Below, piece after piece: positions 12,020 to 22,440 of a DNA stretch of 64,000 nt; within the stretch, counting starts at the first letter, position 1; each line of letters starts with the position of its first letter. Below the pieces are notes generated by a model, which had not been told where the DNA came from, made no database searches, and was given only the letters and a program-made list of their open reading frames with translations. Both the position numbers and the translations under genes were made by a program. The stretch comes from Nephrocerus scutellatus (Eukaryota > Arthropoda > Insecta > Diptera > Pipunculidae): positions 25,196,811 to 25,260,810 of the forward strand of contig OX352766.1 in the NCBI GenBank assembly GCA_947095585.1, written 5' to 3'.

Positions 12020-13387
12020 TGTTCAAACCGATGCAGAACTGCTTCCTCTTCTGTATTGTAATCTAACAAATTATATTCGATAGCTTATTCCTTTAGGAAG
12101 ACACATGTGTGGGTTAATTTAGTGAGACATCTCTAGGAACTGGCCAATCCGCTTGAAAGCGAACCTCCAAATTGGAGAATTTCATGAAAATAGCAAATGT
12201 TCAAACCGATGCAGAAATGCTTCCTCTCCTCTGTATTGTAATCTAACAAATTATATTCGATAGTTTATTCCTTTAGGAAGACACAGGTGTGGGTCAATTT
12301 AGTGAGACATCTCTCTGAACTGGCCAATCCGCTTGACAGCGAACATTCAAATTGGAGAATTTCATGAAAATAGAAAATGTTCAAACCGATGCACAACTGC
12401 CTAATTCCCTCTGCATTGTAATCTATTTAATTCTGTTCTATAGATTGTTCCTTTAGGAAGACACAAGTGTGGCTCAATTTAGTGAGACATCTATCTGAAC
12501 TGGCCAATCCGCTTGACAGCGAACCTCCAAATTGGAGAATTTCATGAAAATAGCAAATGTTCAAACCGATGCACAACTGCCTCCTCTCCTCTGTATTGTA
12601 ATCTAACAAATTATATTCGATAGCTTATTCCTTAAGGAAGACACAGGTGTGGGTCAATTTGGTAACACATCTCTAGGAACTGGCCAATCCGCTTGACAGC
12701 GAATCTCCAAATTGGAGAATTTCATGAAAATAGCAAATGTTCAAACCGATGCACAACTGCCTCCTCTCCTCTGTATTGTAATCTAACAAATTATGTTTGA
12801 TAGCTTATTCCTTTAGGAAGACTTTGGAGAATTTCATGAAAATAGCAACTGTTCAAACCGATGCAGAAATGCTTCCTCTCCTCTGTATTGTAATCTTACA
12901 AATTATATTTGATAGTTTATTCCTTTAGGAAGACAAAAGTGTGGGTCATTTTAGTGAGACATCTCTAGGAACTGCCCAATCCGCTTGACAGCGAACCTCC
13001 AAATTGGAGAATTTCTTGAAAATAGCTAATGTTCAAACCGATGCAGAACTGCTTCCTCTTCTGTATTGTAATCTAACAAATTATATTCGATAGCTTATTC
13101 CTTTAGGAAGACACATGTGTGGGTTAATTTAGTGAGACATCTCTAGGAACTGGCCAATCCGCTTGAAAGCGAACCTCCAAATTGGAGAATTTCATGAAAA
13201 TAGCAAATGTTCAAACCGATGCAGAAATGCTTCCTTTCCTCTGTATTGTAATCTAACAATATATATTCGATAGTTTATTCCTTTAGGAAGACACAGGTGT
13301 GGGTCAATTTAGTGAGACATCTCTCTGAACTGGCCAATCCGCTTGACAGCGAACATTCAAATTGGAGAATTTCATGAAAATAGAAAA
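12020..13387 (+). repeat. 1,368-bp tandem duplication, second copy
   Basis: Second copy of 10652-12019. It ends where the sequence passes into a CTAATTTCCTCTGCATTG monomer near 13411 that is absent from the first copy. Confidence 0.75.
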
Positions 13388-14510
13388 TGTTCAAACCGAT
13401 GCACAACTGCCTAATTTCCTCTGCATTGTAATCTATTTAATTCTGTTCTTTAGATTATTCCTTTAGGAAGACACAGGTGTGGGTTTATTTAGTGAGACAT
13501 GTCTCTGAACTGGTCAATCCGCTTGACAGCGAACCTCCAAATTGGAGAATTTCATGAAAATAGCAAATGTTCATACCGATGCACAACTGCCTAATCCCCT
13601 CTCCAATGTAATTTAGTTAATTCTATTCTTTAGATTATTCCTTTAGGAAGACACAGGTGTGGGTTAATTTAGTGAGACATGTCTCTGAACTGGTCAATCC
13701 GCTTGAAAGCGAACCTCCAAATTGGAGAATTTCATGAAAATAGCAAATGTTCATACCGATGCACAACTGCCTCCTCTCCTCTGTATTGTAATCTAACAAA
13801 TTATGTTTGATAGCTTATTCTTTTAGGAAGATACAGGTGTGGGTCAATTTGGTAAGACATCTCTCTGAACTGGCCAATCTGCTTGACAGCGAACCTCCAA
13901 ATTAGAGAATTTCATGAAAATAGCAAATGTTCAAACCGATGATCAACTGCCTAATCCCCTCTGCATTGTAATTTAGTTAATTCTGTTCTATAAATTGTTC
14001 CTTTAGGAAGACACAAGTGTGGGTCAATTTAGTGAGACATCTCTCTGAACTGGCCAATCCGATTGACAGCGAACCTCCAAATTGGAGAATTTCATGAAAA
14101 TAGCAAATGTTCAAACCAATGCACAACTGCTTATTCCTTTAGGAAGACACAGGTGTCGGTCAATTTGGTAACACATCTCTCTGAACTGGCCAATCCGCTT
14201 GACAGCGAACCTCCAAAGTGGAGAATTTCATGAAAATAGCAAATGTTCAAACCGATGCAGAACTGCTTCCTCTCCTCTGTATTGTAATCTAACAAATTAT
14301 ATTCGATAGTTTATTCCTTTAGAAAGACACAGGTGTGGGTCAATTTAATGAGACATCTCTCTGAACTGGCCAATCCGCTTGACAGCGAACCTCCAAATTG
14401 GAGAATTTCATGAAAATAGCAAAGGTTCAAACCGATGCAGAACTGCTTCCTCTTCTGTATTGCAATCTTACAAATTATATTCGATAGTTTATTCCTTTAG
14501 GAAGACACAG
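13018..14510 (+). repeat. 1.49-kb block, copied at 19326-20818
   Basis: The markers CTAATTTCCT (13411) and the short monomer (14114) recur at a constant offset of 6,308 bp (19719 and 20422). The match ends where this copy reads GTGTGGTTCAATTT and the other reads GTGTGGGTCAATTTGG. Confidence 0.7.
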
Positions 14511-16869
14511 GTGTGGTTCAATTTAGTGAGACATCTCTCTGAACTGGCCAATCCGCTTGACAGCGAAAATTCAAATTGGAGAATTTCATGAAAATAGAAA
14601 ATGTTCAAACCGATGCAGAACTGCTTCCTCTTCTGTATTGTAATCTAAAAAATTATATTCGATAGCTTATTTCTTTAGGAAGACATAGGTGTGGGTCAAT
14701 TTGGTAACACATCTGTAGGAACTGGCCAATCCGCTTGACAGCGAACCTCCAAATTGGAGAATTTCATGAAAATAGCAAATGTTCAAACCGATGCACAACT
14801 GCCTCATCTCCTCTGTATTGTAATCTAACAAATTATGTTTGATAGCTTATTCCTTTAGGAAGACACAGGTGTGGGTCAATTTGGTAAGACATCTCTCTGA
14901 ACTGGCCAATCTGCTTGACAGCGAACCTCCAAATTAGAGAATTTCATGAAAATAGCAAATGTTCAAACCGATGCTCAACTGCCTCCTCTCCTCTGTATTG
15001 TAATCTAACAAATTATATTCGATAGCTTATTTCTTTAGGAAGACATAGGTGTGGGTCAATTTGGTAACACATCTCTAGGAACTGGCCAATCCGCTTGACA
15101 GCGAACCTCCAAATTGGAGAATTTCTTGAAAATAGCTAATGTTCAAACCGATGCAGAACTGCTTCCTCTTCTGTATTGTAATCTAACAAATTATATTCGA
15201 TAGCTTATTCCTTTAGGAAGACACATGTGTGGGTTAATTTAGTGAGACATCTCTAGGAACTGGCCAATCCGCTTGAAAGCGAACCTCCAAATTGGAGAAT
15301 TTCATGAAAATAGCAAATGTTCAAACCGATGCAGAAATGCTTCCTCTCCTCTGTATTGTAATCTAACAAATTATATTCGATAGTTTATTCCTTTAGGAAG
15401 ACACAGGTGTGGGTCAATTTAGTGAGACATCTCTCTGAACTGGCCAATCCGCTTGACAGCGAACATTCAAATTGGAGAATTTCATGAAAATAGAAAATGT
15501 TCAAACCGATGCACAACTGCCTAATTCCCTCTGCATTGTAATCTATTTAATTCTGTTCTATAGATTGTTCCTTTAGGAAGACACAAGTGTGGCTCAATTT
15601 AGTGAGACATCTATCTGAACTGGCCAATCCGCTTGACAGCGAACCTCCAAATTGGAGAATTTCATGAAAATAGCAAATGTTCAAACCGATGCACAACTGC
15701 CTCCTCTCCTCTGTATTGTAATCTAACAAATTATATTCGATAGCTTATTCCTTAAGGAAGACACAGGTGTGGGTCAATTTGGTAACACATCTCTAGGAAC
15801 TGGCCAATCCGCTTGACAGCGAATCTCCAAATTGGAGAATTTCATGAAAATAGCAAATGTTCAAACCGATGCACAACTGCCTCCTCTCCTCTGTATTGTA
15901 ATCTAACAAATTATGTTTGATAGCTTATTCCTTTAGGAAGACTTTGGAGAATTTCATGAAAATAGCAACTGTTCAAACCGATGCAGAAATGCTTCCTCTC
16001 CTCTGTATTGTAATCTTACAAATTATATTTGATAGTTTATTCCTTTAGGAAGACAAAAGTGTGGGTCATTTTAGTGAGACATCTCTAGGAACTGCCCAAT
16101 CCGCTTGACAGCGAACCTCCAAATTAGAGAATTTCTTGAAAATAGCTAATGTTCAAACCGATGCAGAACTGCTTCCTCTTCTGTATTGTAATCTAACAAA
16201 TTATATTCGATAGCTTATTCCTTTAGGAAGACACATGTGTGGGTTAATTTAGTGAGACATCTCTAGGAACTGGCCAATCCGCTTGAAAGCGAACCTCCAA
16301 ATTGGAGAATTTCATGAAAATAGCAAATGTTCAAACCGATGCAGAAATACTTCCTCTCCTCTGTATTGTAATCTAACAAATTATGTTCGATAGCTTATTC
16401 CTTTAGGAAGACACAGGTGTGGGTCAATTTAGTGAGACATCTCTCTGAACTGGCCAATCCGCTTGACAGCGAACATTCAAATTGGAGAATTTCATGAAAA
16501 TAGAAAATGTTCAAACCGATGCACAACTGCCTAATTCCCTCTGCATTGTAATCTATTTAATTCTGTTCTATAGATTGTTCCTTTAGGAAGACACAAGTGT
16601 GGGTATATTTAGTGATACATCTCTCTGAACTGGCCAATCCGCTTGACAGCGAACCTCCAAATTGGAGAATTTCATGAAAATAGCAAATGTTCAAACCGAT
16701 GCACAACTGCCTAATCCCCTCTCCAATGTAATTTAGTTAATTCTATTCTTTAGATTATTCCTTTAGGAAGACACAGGTGTGGGTTAATTTAGTGAGACAT
16801 GTCTCTGAACTGGTCAATCCGCTTGACAGCGAACCTCCAAATTGGAGAATTTCATGAAAATAGCAAATG
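13930..16869 (+). repeat. 2,940-bp higher-order repeat, copy 3
   Basis: Same order of marker monomers as copies 1 and 2: short monomer at 14114 and fused monomer at 15939. The next copy follows 2,940 bp on (short monomer at 17054). Edges are approximate. Confidence 0.75.
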
Positions 16870-18872
16870 TTCAAACCGATGATCAACTGTCTAATCCCCT
16901 CTGCATTGTAATTTAGTTAATTCTGTTCTATAAATTGTTCCTTTAGGAAGACACAAATGTGGGTCAATTTAGTGAGACACATCTCTGAACTGGCCAATCC
17001 GCTTGAGAGCGAACCTCCAAATTGGAGAATTTCATGAAAATAGCAAATGTTCAAACCAATGCACAACTGCTTATTCCTTTAGAAAGACACAGGTGTCGGT
17101 CAATTTGGTAACACATCTCTCTGAACTGGCCAATCCGCTTTACAGCGAACCTCCAAAGTGGAGAATTTCATGAAAATAGCAAATGTTCAAACCGATGCAG
17201 AACTGCTTCCTCTCCTCTGTATTGTAATCTAACAAATTATATTCGATAGTTTATTCCTTTAGAAAGACACAGGTGTGGGTCAATTTAATGAGACATCTCT
17301 CTGAACTGGCCAATCCGCTTGACAGCGAACCTCCAACTTGGAGAATTTCATGAAAATAGCAAAGGTTCAAACCGATGCAGAACTGCTTCCTCTTCTGTAT
17401 TGCAATCTTACAAATTATATTCGATAGTTTATTCCTTTAGGAAGACACAGGTGTGGTTCAATTTAGTGAGACATCTCTCTGAACTGGCCAATCCGCTTGA
17501 CAGCGAAAATTCAAATTGGAGAATTTCATGAAAATAGAAAATGTTCAAACCGATGCAGAACTGCTTCCTCTTCTGTATTGTAATCTAAAAAATTATATTC
17601 GATAGCTTATTTCTTTAGGAAGACATAGGTGTGGGTCAATTTGGTAACACATCTGTAGGAACTGGCCAATCCGCTTGACAGCGAACCTCCAAATTGGAGA
17701 ATTTCATGAAAATAGCAAATGTTCAAACCGATGCACAACTGCCTCATCTCCTCTGTATTGTAATCTAACAAATTATGTTTGATAGCTTATTCCTTTAGGA
17801 AGACACAGGTGTGGGTCAATTTGGTAAGACATCTCTCTGAACTGGCCAATCTGCTTGACAGCGAACCTCCAAATTAGAGAATTTCATGAAAATAGCAAAT
17901 GTTCAAACCGATGCTCAACTGCCTCCTCTCCTCTGTATTGTAATCTAACAAATTATATTCGATAGCTTATTTCTTTAGGAAGACATAGGTGTGGGTCAAT
18001 TTGGTAACACATCTCTAGGAACTGGCCAATCCGCTTGACAGCGAACCTCCAAATTGGAGAATTTCTTGAAAATAGCTAATGTTCAAACCGATGCAGAACT
18101 GCTTCCTCTTCTGTATTGTAATCTAACAAATTATATTCGATAGCTTATTCCTTTAGGAAGACACATGTGTGGGTTAATTTAGTGAGACATCTCTAGGAAC
18201 TGGCCAATCCGCTTGAAAGCGAACCTCCAAATTGGAGAATTTCATGAAAATAGCAAATGTTCAAACCGATGCAGAAATGCTTCCTCTCCTCTGTATTGTA
18301 ATCTAACAAATTATATTCGATAGTTTATTCCTTTAGGAAGACACAGGTGTGGGTCAATTTAGTGAGACATCTCTCTGAACTGGCCAATCCGCTTGACAGC
18401 GAACATTCAAATTGGAGAATTTCATGAAAATAGAAAATGTTCAAACCGATGCACAACTGCCTAATTCCCTCTGCATTGTAATCTATTTAATTCTGTTCTA
18501 TAGATTGTTCCTTTAGGAAGACACAAGTGTGGCTCAATTTAGTGAGACATCTATCTGAACTGGCCAATCCGCTTGACAGCGAACCTCCAAATTGGAGAAT
18601 TTCATGAAAATAGCAAATGTTCAAACCGATGCACAACTGCCTCCTCTCCTCTGTATTGTAATCTAACAAATTATATTCGATAGCTTATTCCTTAAGGAAG
18701 ACACAGGTGTGGGTCAATTTGGTAACACATCTCTAGGAACTGGCCAATCCGCTTGACAGCGAATCTCCAAATTGGAGAATTTCATGAAAATAGCAAATGT
18801 TCAAACCGATGCACAACTGCCTCCTCTCCTCTGTATTGTAATCTAACAAATTATGTTTGATAGCTTATTCCT
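16870..18872 (+). repeat. 2,940-bp higher-order repeat, copy 4 (truncated)
   Basis: Follows copy 3 in register but departs at about 18872, where copy 3 has the fused AGACTTTGGAG monomer and this copy instead continues with ACACATGTGTGGG. About two thirds of a unit is kept. Confidence 0.7.
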
Positions 18873-19325
18873 TTAGGAAGACACATGTGTGGGTTAATTT
18901 AGTGAGACATCTCTAGGAACTGGCCAATCCGCTTGAAAGCGAACCTCCAAATTGGAGAATTTCTTGAAAATAGCAAATGTTCATACCGATGCACAACTGC
19001 CTCCTCTCCTCTGTATTGTAATCTTACAAATTATATTTGATAGTTTATTCCTTTAGGAAGACAAAAGTGTGGGTCATTTTAGTGAGACATCTCTAGGAAC
19101 TGCCCAATCCGCTTGACAGCGAACCTCCAAATTGGAGAATTTCTTGAAAATAGCTAATGTTCAAACCGATGCAGAACTGCTTCCTCTCCTCTGTATTGTA
19201 ATCTTACAAATTATATTTGATAGTTTATTCCTTTAGGAAGACAAAAGTGTGGGTCATTTTAGTGAGACATCTCTAGGAACTGCCCAATCCGCTTGACAGC
19301 GAACCTCCAAATTGGAGAATTTCTT

Positions 19326-20818
19326 GAAAATAGCTAATGTTCAAACCGATGCAGAACTGCTTCCTCTTCTGTATTGTAATCTAACAAATTATATTCGATA
19401 GCTTATTCCTTTAGGAAGACACATGTGTGGGTTAATTTAGTGAGACATCTCTAGGAACTGGCCAATCCGCTTGAAAGCGAACCTCCAAATTGGAGAATTT
19501 CTTGAAAATAGCAAATGTTCAAACCGATGCAGAAATGCTTCCTTTCCTCTGTATTGTAATCTAACAATATATATTCGATAGTTTATTCCTTTAGGAAGAC
19601 ACAGGTGTGGGTCAATTTAGTGAGACATCTCTCTGAACTGGCCAATCCGCTTGACAGCGAACATTCAAATTGGAGAATTTCATGAAAATAGAAAATGTTC
19701 AAACCGATGCACAACTGCCTAATTTCCTCTGCATTGTAATCTATTTAATTCTGTTCTTTAGATTATTCCTTTAGGAAGACACAGGTGTGGGTTAATTTAG
19801 TGAGACATGTCTCTGAACTGGTCAATCCGCTTGACAGCGAACCTCCAAATTGGAGAATTTCATGAAAATAGCAAATGTTCATACCGATGCACAACTGCCT
19901 AATCCCCTCTCCAATGTAATTTAGTTAATTCTATTCTTTAGATTATTCCTTTAGGAAGACACAGGTGTGGGTTAATTTAGTGAGACATGTCTCTGAACTG
20001 GTCAATCCGCTTGACAGCGAACCTCCAAATTGGAGAATTTCATGAAAATAGCAAATGTTCATACCGATGCACAACTGCCTCCTCTCCTCTGTATTGTAAT
20101 CTAACAAATTATGTTTGATAGCTTATTCTTTTAGGAAGATACAGGTGTGGGTCAATTTGGTAAGACATCTCTCTGAACTGGCCAATCTGCTTGACAGCGA
20201 ACCTCCAAATTAGAGAATTTCATGAAAATAGCAAATGTTCAAACCGATGATCAACTGCCTAATCCCCTCTGCATTGTAATTTAGTTAATTTTGTTCTATA
20301 AATTGTTCCTTTAGGAAGACACAAGTGTGGGTCAATTTAGTGAGACATCTCTCTGAACTGGCCAATCCGATTGACAGCGAACCTCCAAATTGGAGAATTT
20401 CATGATAATAGCAAATGTTCAAACCAATGCACAACTGCTTATTCCTTTAGGAAGACACAGGTGTCGGTCAATTTGGTAACACATCTCTCTGAACTGGCCA
20501 ATCAGCTTGACAGCGAACCTCCAAAGTGGAGAATTTCATGAAAATAGCAAATGTTCAAACCGATGCAGAACTGCTTCCTCTCCTCTGTATTGTAATCTAA
20601 CAAATTATATTCGATAGTTTATTCCTTTAGAAAGACACAGGTGTGGGTCAATTTAATGAGACATCTCTCTGAACTGGCCAATCCGCTTGACAGCGAACCT
20701 CCAAATTGGAGAATTTCATGAAAATAGCAAATGTTCAAACCGATGCAGAACTGCTTCCTCTTCTGTATTGTAATCTTACAAATTATATTCGATAGTTTAT
20801 TCCTTTAGGAAGACACAG
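19326..20818 (+). repeat. 1.49-kb block, second copy of 13018-14510
   Basis: Direct copy in the same orientation, placed just before the retrotransposon. Directly upstream (19021-19140 and 19201-19320) is a further tandem pair of identical monomer segments at 180-bp spacing. Confidence 0.7.
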
Positions 20819-21230
20819 GTGTGGGTCAATTTGGTAAGACATCTCTCTGAACTGGCCAATCTGCTTGACAGCGAACCTCCAAATTAGAGAATTTCATGAA
20901 AATAGCAAATGTTCAAACCGATGCACAACTGCCTCCTCTCCTCTGTATTGTAATCTAACAAATTATATTCGATAGCTTATTTCTTTAGGAAGACATAGGT
21001 GTGGGTCAATTTGGTAACACATCTCTAGGAACTGGCCAATCCGCTTGACAGCGAACCTCCAAATTGGAGAATTTCTTGAAAATAGCTAATGTTCAAACCG
21101 ATGCAGAACTGCTTCCTCTTCTGTATTGTAATCTAACAAATTATATTCGATAGCTTATTCCTTTAGGAAGACACATGTGTGGGTTAATTTAGTGAGACAT
21201 CTCTAGGAACTGGCCAATCCGCTTGAAAGC
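20819..21230 (+). repeat. Satellite monomers flanking the insertion
   Basis: A little over two monomers. The last is of the GGAACTGGCCAATCCGCTTGA subtype that continues AAGCGAACC in intact copies (for example near 11800). It is broken after AAGC by the retrotransposon and resumes at 30225. Confidence 0.85.
21227..21230. repeat. Target site duplication, left copy (AAGC)
   Basis: AAGC directly precedes the LTR terminus TGTAACAGTC. Joining it to the sequence after the second LTR gives CTTGAAAGCGAACCTCC, an ordinary satellite monomer junction. Confidence 0.93.
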
Positions 21231-21248
21231 TGTAACAGTCTTTTGCTC

Positions 21249-21270
21249 GGGTGACGCTCGCCGGTCACCC
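21249..21270 (-). other. U5 hairpin of the 3' LTR
   Basis: GGGTGAC and GTCACCC form a perfect 7-bp stem with an 8-nt loop, about 20 bp from the U5 end. The copy at 29060-29081 lies just ahead of the primer binding site, where a folded U5 could affect primer annealing or initiation. Confidence 0.65.
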
Positions 21271-21345
21271 AGGGTTCTTTCTCCTTCTCGCTCGTCGTTA
21301 CAAATTAAAAGATTGTTGGTTTTCGATATAAAATTACAATTCTTC

Positions 21346-21351
21346 TTTATT
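21346..21351 (-). terminator. Candidate polyadenylation signal AATAAA (3' LTR)
   Basis: AATAAA in element sense about 115 bp before the LTR end, the expected neighbourhood for the R/U5 boundary. If used, R is short and U5 is about 100 nt. The same hexamer in the 5' LTR is at 29157-29162. Confidence 0.45.
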
Positions 21352-21380
21352 TCTTGATCTCTTAGTCTATACGTACTTAC

Positions 21381-21390
21381 ATATAAATAT
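21381..21390 (-). promoter_or_regulatory. Possible TATA-like element of the LTR
   Basis: ATATTTATAT in element sense, about 30 bp upstream of an AATAAA. It is the AT-rich motif best placed for a promoter in front of a short R region, but AT-rich LTRs contain many such strings. The same sequence occurs in the 5' LTR at 29192-29201. Confidence 0.25.
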
Positions 21391-21656
21391 ACTTAAATAA
21401 ACTTACGATACGTTGGTTTGTACGTACTCGGTACGGGGAAACCAGGGGAACTTGATTGCAGCCGAGAGTATTCGACTGCGGAAAAGGGGGTTGATGGGCG
21501 GCTTCTGCTCTTTAAGTGGTTGCTACTAGAGCACACGAGCAGCGTTCTACGGAACAGCGCGGTATAGTGAATTACTATACGAGTAAGCAAGCGAGGTCCG
21601 GGGGATAGCTACCACACTGGGAGCAAGCGGACTGCTTAGTGTCTTGTTAATTACAA

Positions 21657-21857
21657 TATAGCGATACTACCTGGTTTTACAACCTCGATCGTTCGCTATA
21701 CTGCAATAGACACAGTAAGTATGGGTGTACAACACAACAAAATTAGCCCGGTTTTACAACCTTGACAATTTTGTTATATTGACCTAGACAAAGAAAGTAC
21801 GAGTATATAATGCAGCACAGTTGTCTGGTTTTACAACCTCGGCAACGTGTTACATTA
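21657..21857 (-). repeat. Three 77-bp hairpin repeats with a conserved apical loop (3' LTR)
   Basis: CTGGTTTTACAACCTCG occurs at 21671, CCGGTTTTACAACCTTG at 21748 and CTGGTTTTACAACCTCG at 21825, exactly 77 bp apart. Each is enclosed by a stem of different sequence: TATAGCG/CGCTATA (21657-21663 with 21694-21700), AACAAAATT/AATTTTGTT (21736-21744 with 21767-21775), and a stem of about 15 bp with one bulge and one mismatch from TAATG (21808) to CATTA (21857). The apical GGTT-TTAC-AACC is itself a small stem. Conserved loop plus covarying stem suggests a selected structure. Confidence 0.75.
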
Positions 21858-21892
21858 ATATGACTCGGCTAGCCTTGTCACCAAAAAAGGGG

Positions 21893-21909
21893 CTGTTCGT
21901 GGAGAACAG
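21893..21909 (-). other. CTGTTC/GAACAG hairpin in the LTR
   Basis: A 6-bp perfect stem with a 5-nt loop, followed 6 bp on by a small CAGC/GCTG stem with a GAAAA loop. Both recur in the 5' LTR (29704-29720). Confidence 0.55.
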
Positions 21910-21973
21910 TAGTCAGCGAAAAGCTGTCGGTAAAGGGGGAATTTGCTGTGAACCACAACGCTTTCTTCCCTTT

Positions 21974-22051
21974 GAGTAGGTATAGCTGCCTTGCCGCAGT
22001 ATAGTCTACTCTTGAATAGATTTTACTACCGTGCCGTAGTATGTTCTATTC
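21974..22051 (-). repeat. Two 40-bp hairpin repeats with compensating changes (3' LTR)
   Basis: Unit 1 (21974-22011) has outer arms GAGTAG/CTACTC and inner arms CTGC/GCAG around CTTGCC. Unit 2 (22014-22051) has GAATAG/CTATTC and CTAC/GTAG around CGTGCC. The two units are exactly 40 bp apart, and both stem differences are matched on the opposite arm so pairing is kept. The copy in the 5' LTR is at 29785-29862. Confidence 0.75.
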
Positions 22052-22220
22052 TAATTTTTGTTGATTGATTGGAGCATATAAGTGTGTCTTAATAGTTGAA
22101 TTCCTTGGGAATTTTGTTTTCCCCTTTTTGGAAAAATTATTTGATTATAAATAATATCATTGATAAATTTCTATCATTCATTGGGCGAAAAACCCTTTTC
22201 CCGCAAAAAATAATTTCGTT

Positions 22221-22242
22221 GGTTCAACCGCCGGATTGAACC
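22221..22242 (-). other. GGTTCAA/TTGAACC hairpin in the LTR
   Basis: GGTTCAA and TTGAACC pair perfectly and CCG/CGG extends the stem inwards with one bulged base. Repeated in the other LTR at 30032-30053. Role unknown. Confidence 0.6.
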
Positions 22243-22290
22243 TTATACGTACTGCATACCGGCCGAGTACACTCGTATTGCGCTAAATTG

Positions 22291-22324
22291 ATATAATGCA
22301 AAATAGGTTAATTTTGCATTATAT
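22291..22324 (-). promoter_or_regulatory. 14-bp-arm perfect inverted repeat in U3 (3' LTR)
   Basis: ATATAATGCAAAAT and ATTTTGCATTATAT are exact reverse complements separated by AGGTTA. It lies about 86-119 bp into the LTR. A dyad of this length could bind a dimeric factor or extrude as a cruciform. Its function is unknown. Confidence 0.7.
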
Positions 22325-22375
22325 ATCGAGTGACTGGGTTTGTTTTTGTATAGCAATTACTTTAGACATATGGTT

Positions 22376-22409
22376 TGTAGCGAAGTGGTATTTAACCAAC
22401 TTCGTTACA
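22376..22409 (-). other. Hairpin at the U3 terminus of the 3' LTR
   Basis: The outermost 15 bp of the LTR (ACCAACTTCGTTACA on the plus strand) are repeated inverted 5 bp further in as TGTAGCGAAGTGGT, with one base missing and one G/T change. The LTR end recognised by integrase can therefore fold into a stem of about 14 bp. The same arrangement is at 30187-30220. Confidence 0.75.
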
Positions 22410-22420
22410 TTCCCCCCCTA
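22410..22420 (-). promoter_or_regulatory. Polypurine tract
   Basis: In element sense TAGGGGGGGAA directly abuts the LTR start TGTAAC. It is the expected RNase H-resistant primer for plus-strand DNA synthesis. CCCC lies 6 nt upstream of its G run, so the tract may be partly paired in single-stranded RNA. Confidence 0.9.
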
Positions 22421-22440
22421 CTTCGGGGTGCGAAAAAGTA

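Larger units (their letters stand above)
1..21230 (+). repeat. Left satellite array, ~180-bp monomer
   Basis: Uninterrupted head-to-tail array with a modal period of 180 bp and frequent 178-bp units; deletion variants of 112 and 136 bp and insertion variants of 188 bp also occur. Each monomer contains a conserved TTGACAGCGAACCTCCAAAT block, a TTTCATGAAAATAG block, GTTCAAACCGATGC, a variable middle, TTCCTTTAGGAAGACACAGG and GAACTGGCCAATCCGC. All monomers point the same way and I saw no inversion. Short open frames of 60-70 codons recur once per repeat unit but follow the repeat, not coding constraint. Neighbouring monomers are often less alike than monomers several kilobases apart, the usual sign of higher-order repeats. 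A centromeric or pericentromeric location is inferred, not shown. Confidence 0.97.
21231..22409 (-). repeat. 3' LTR (1,179 bp)
   Basis: In element sense it begins TGTAACGAAG and ends GACTGTTACA, with TGTAAC/GTTACA terminal inverted repeats. It is preceded by the polypurine tract. It matches the 5' LTR at a constant offset of 7,811 bp, and I found no difference in a line-by-line reading. It is unusually rich in hairpins: terminal, U3 palindrome, a 40-bp pair and a 77-bp triplet. A 65-codon open frame inside it occurs identically in both LTRs and is not treated as a gene. Confidence 0.96.

Noticed and set aside
21393..21590. 65-codon frame present in both LTRs
   Set aside because: Identity in the two copies is explained by LTR identity. 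It has no start context or domain to support it.
22214..22235. CENP-B-box-like TTTCGTTGG in the LTR
   Set aside because: The first nine bases fit the box, but the second half lacks the required A and CGGG positions, and the satellite itself has no such motif.
22221..22242. tRNA B-box-like GGTTCAATCC in element sense
   Set aside because: There is no matching A box at a suitable distance and no tRNA or SINE-like structure around it; the hairpin explains the sequence.
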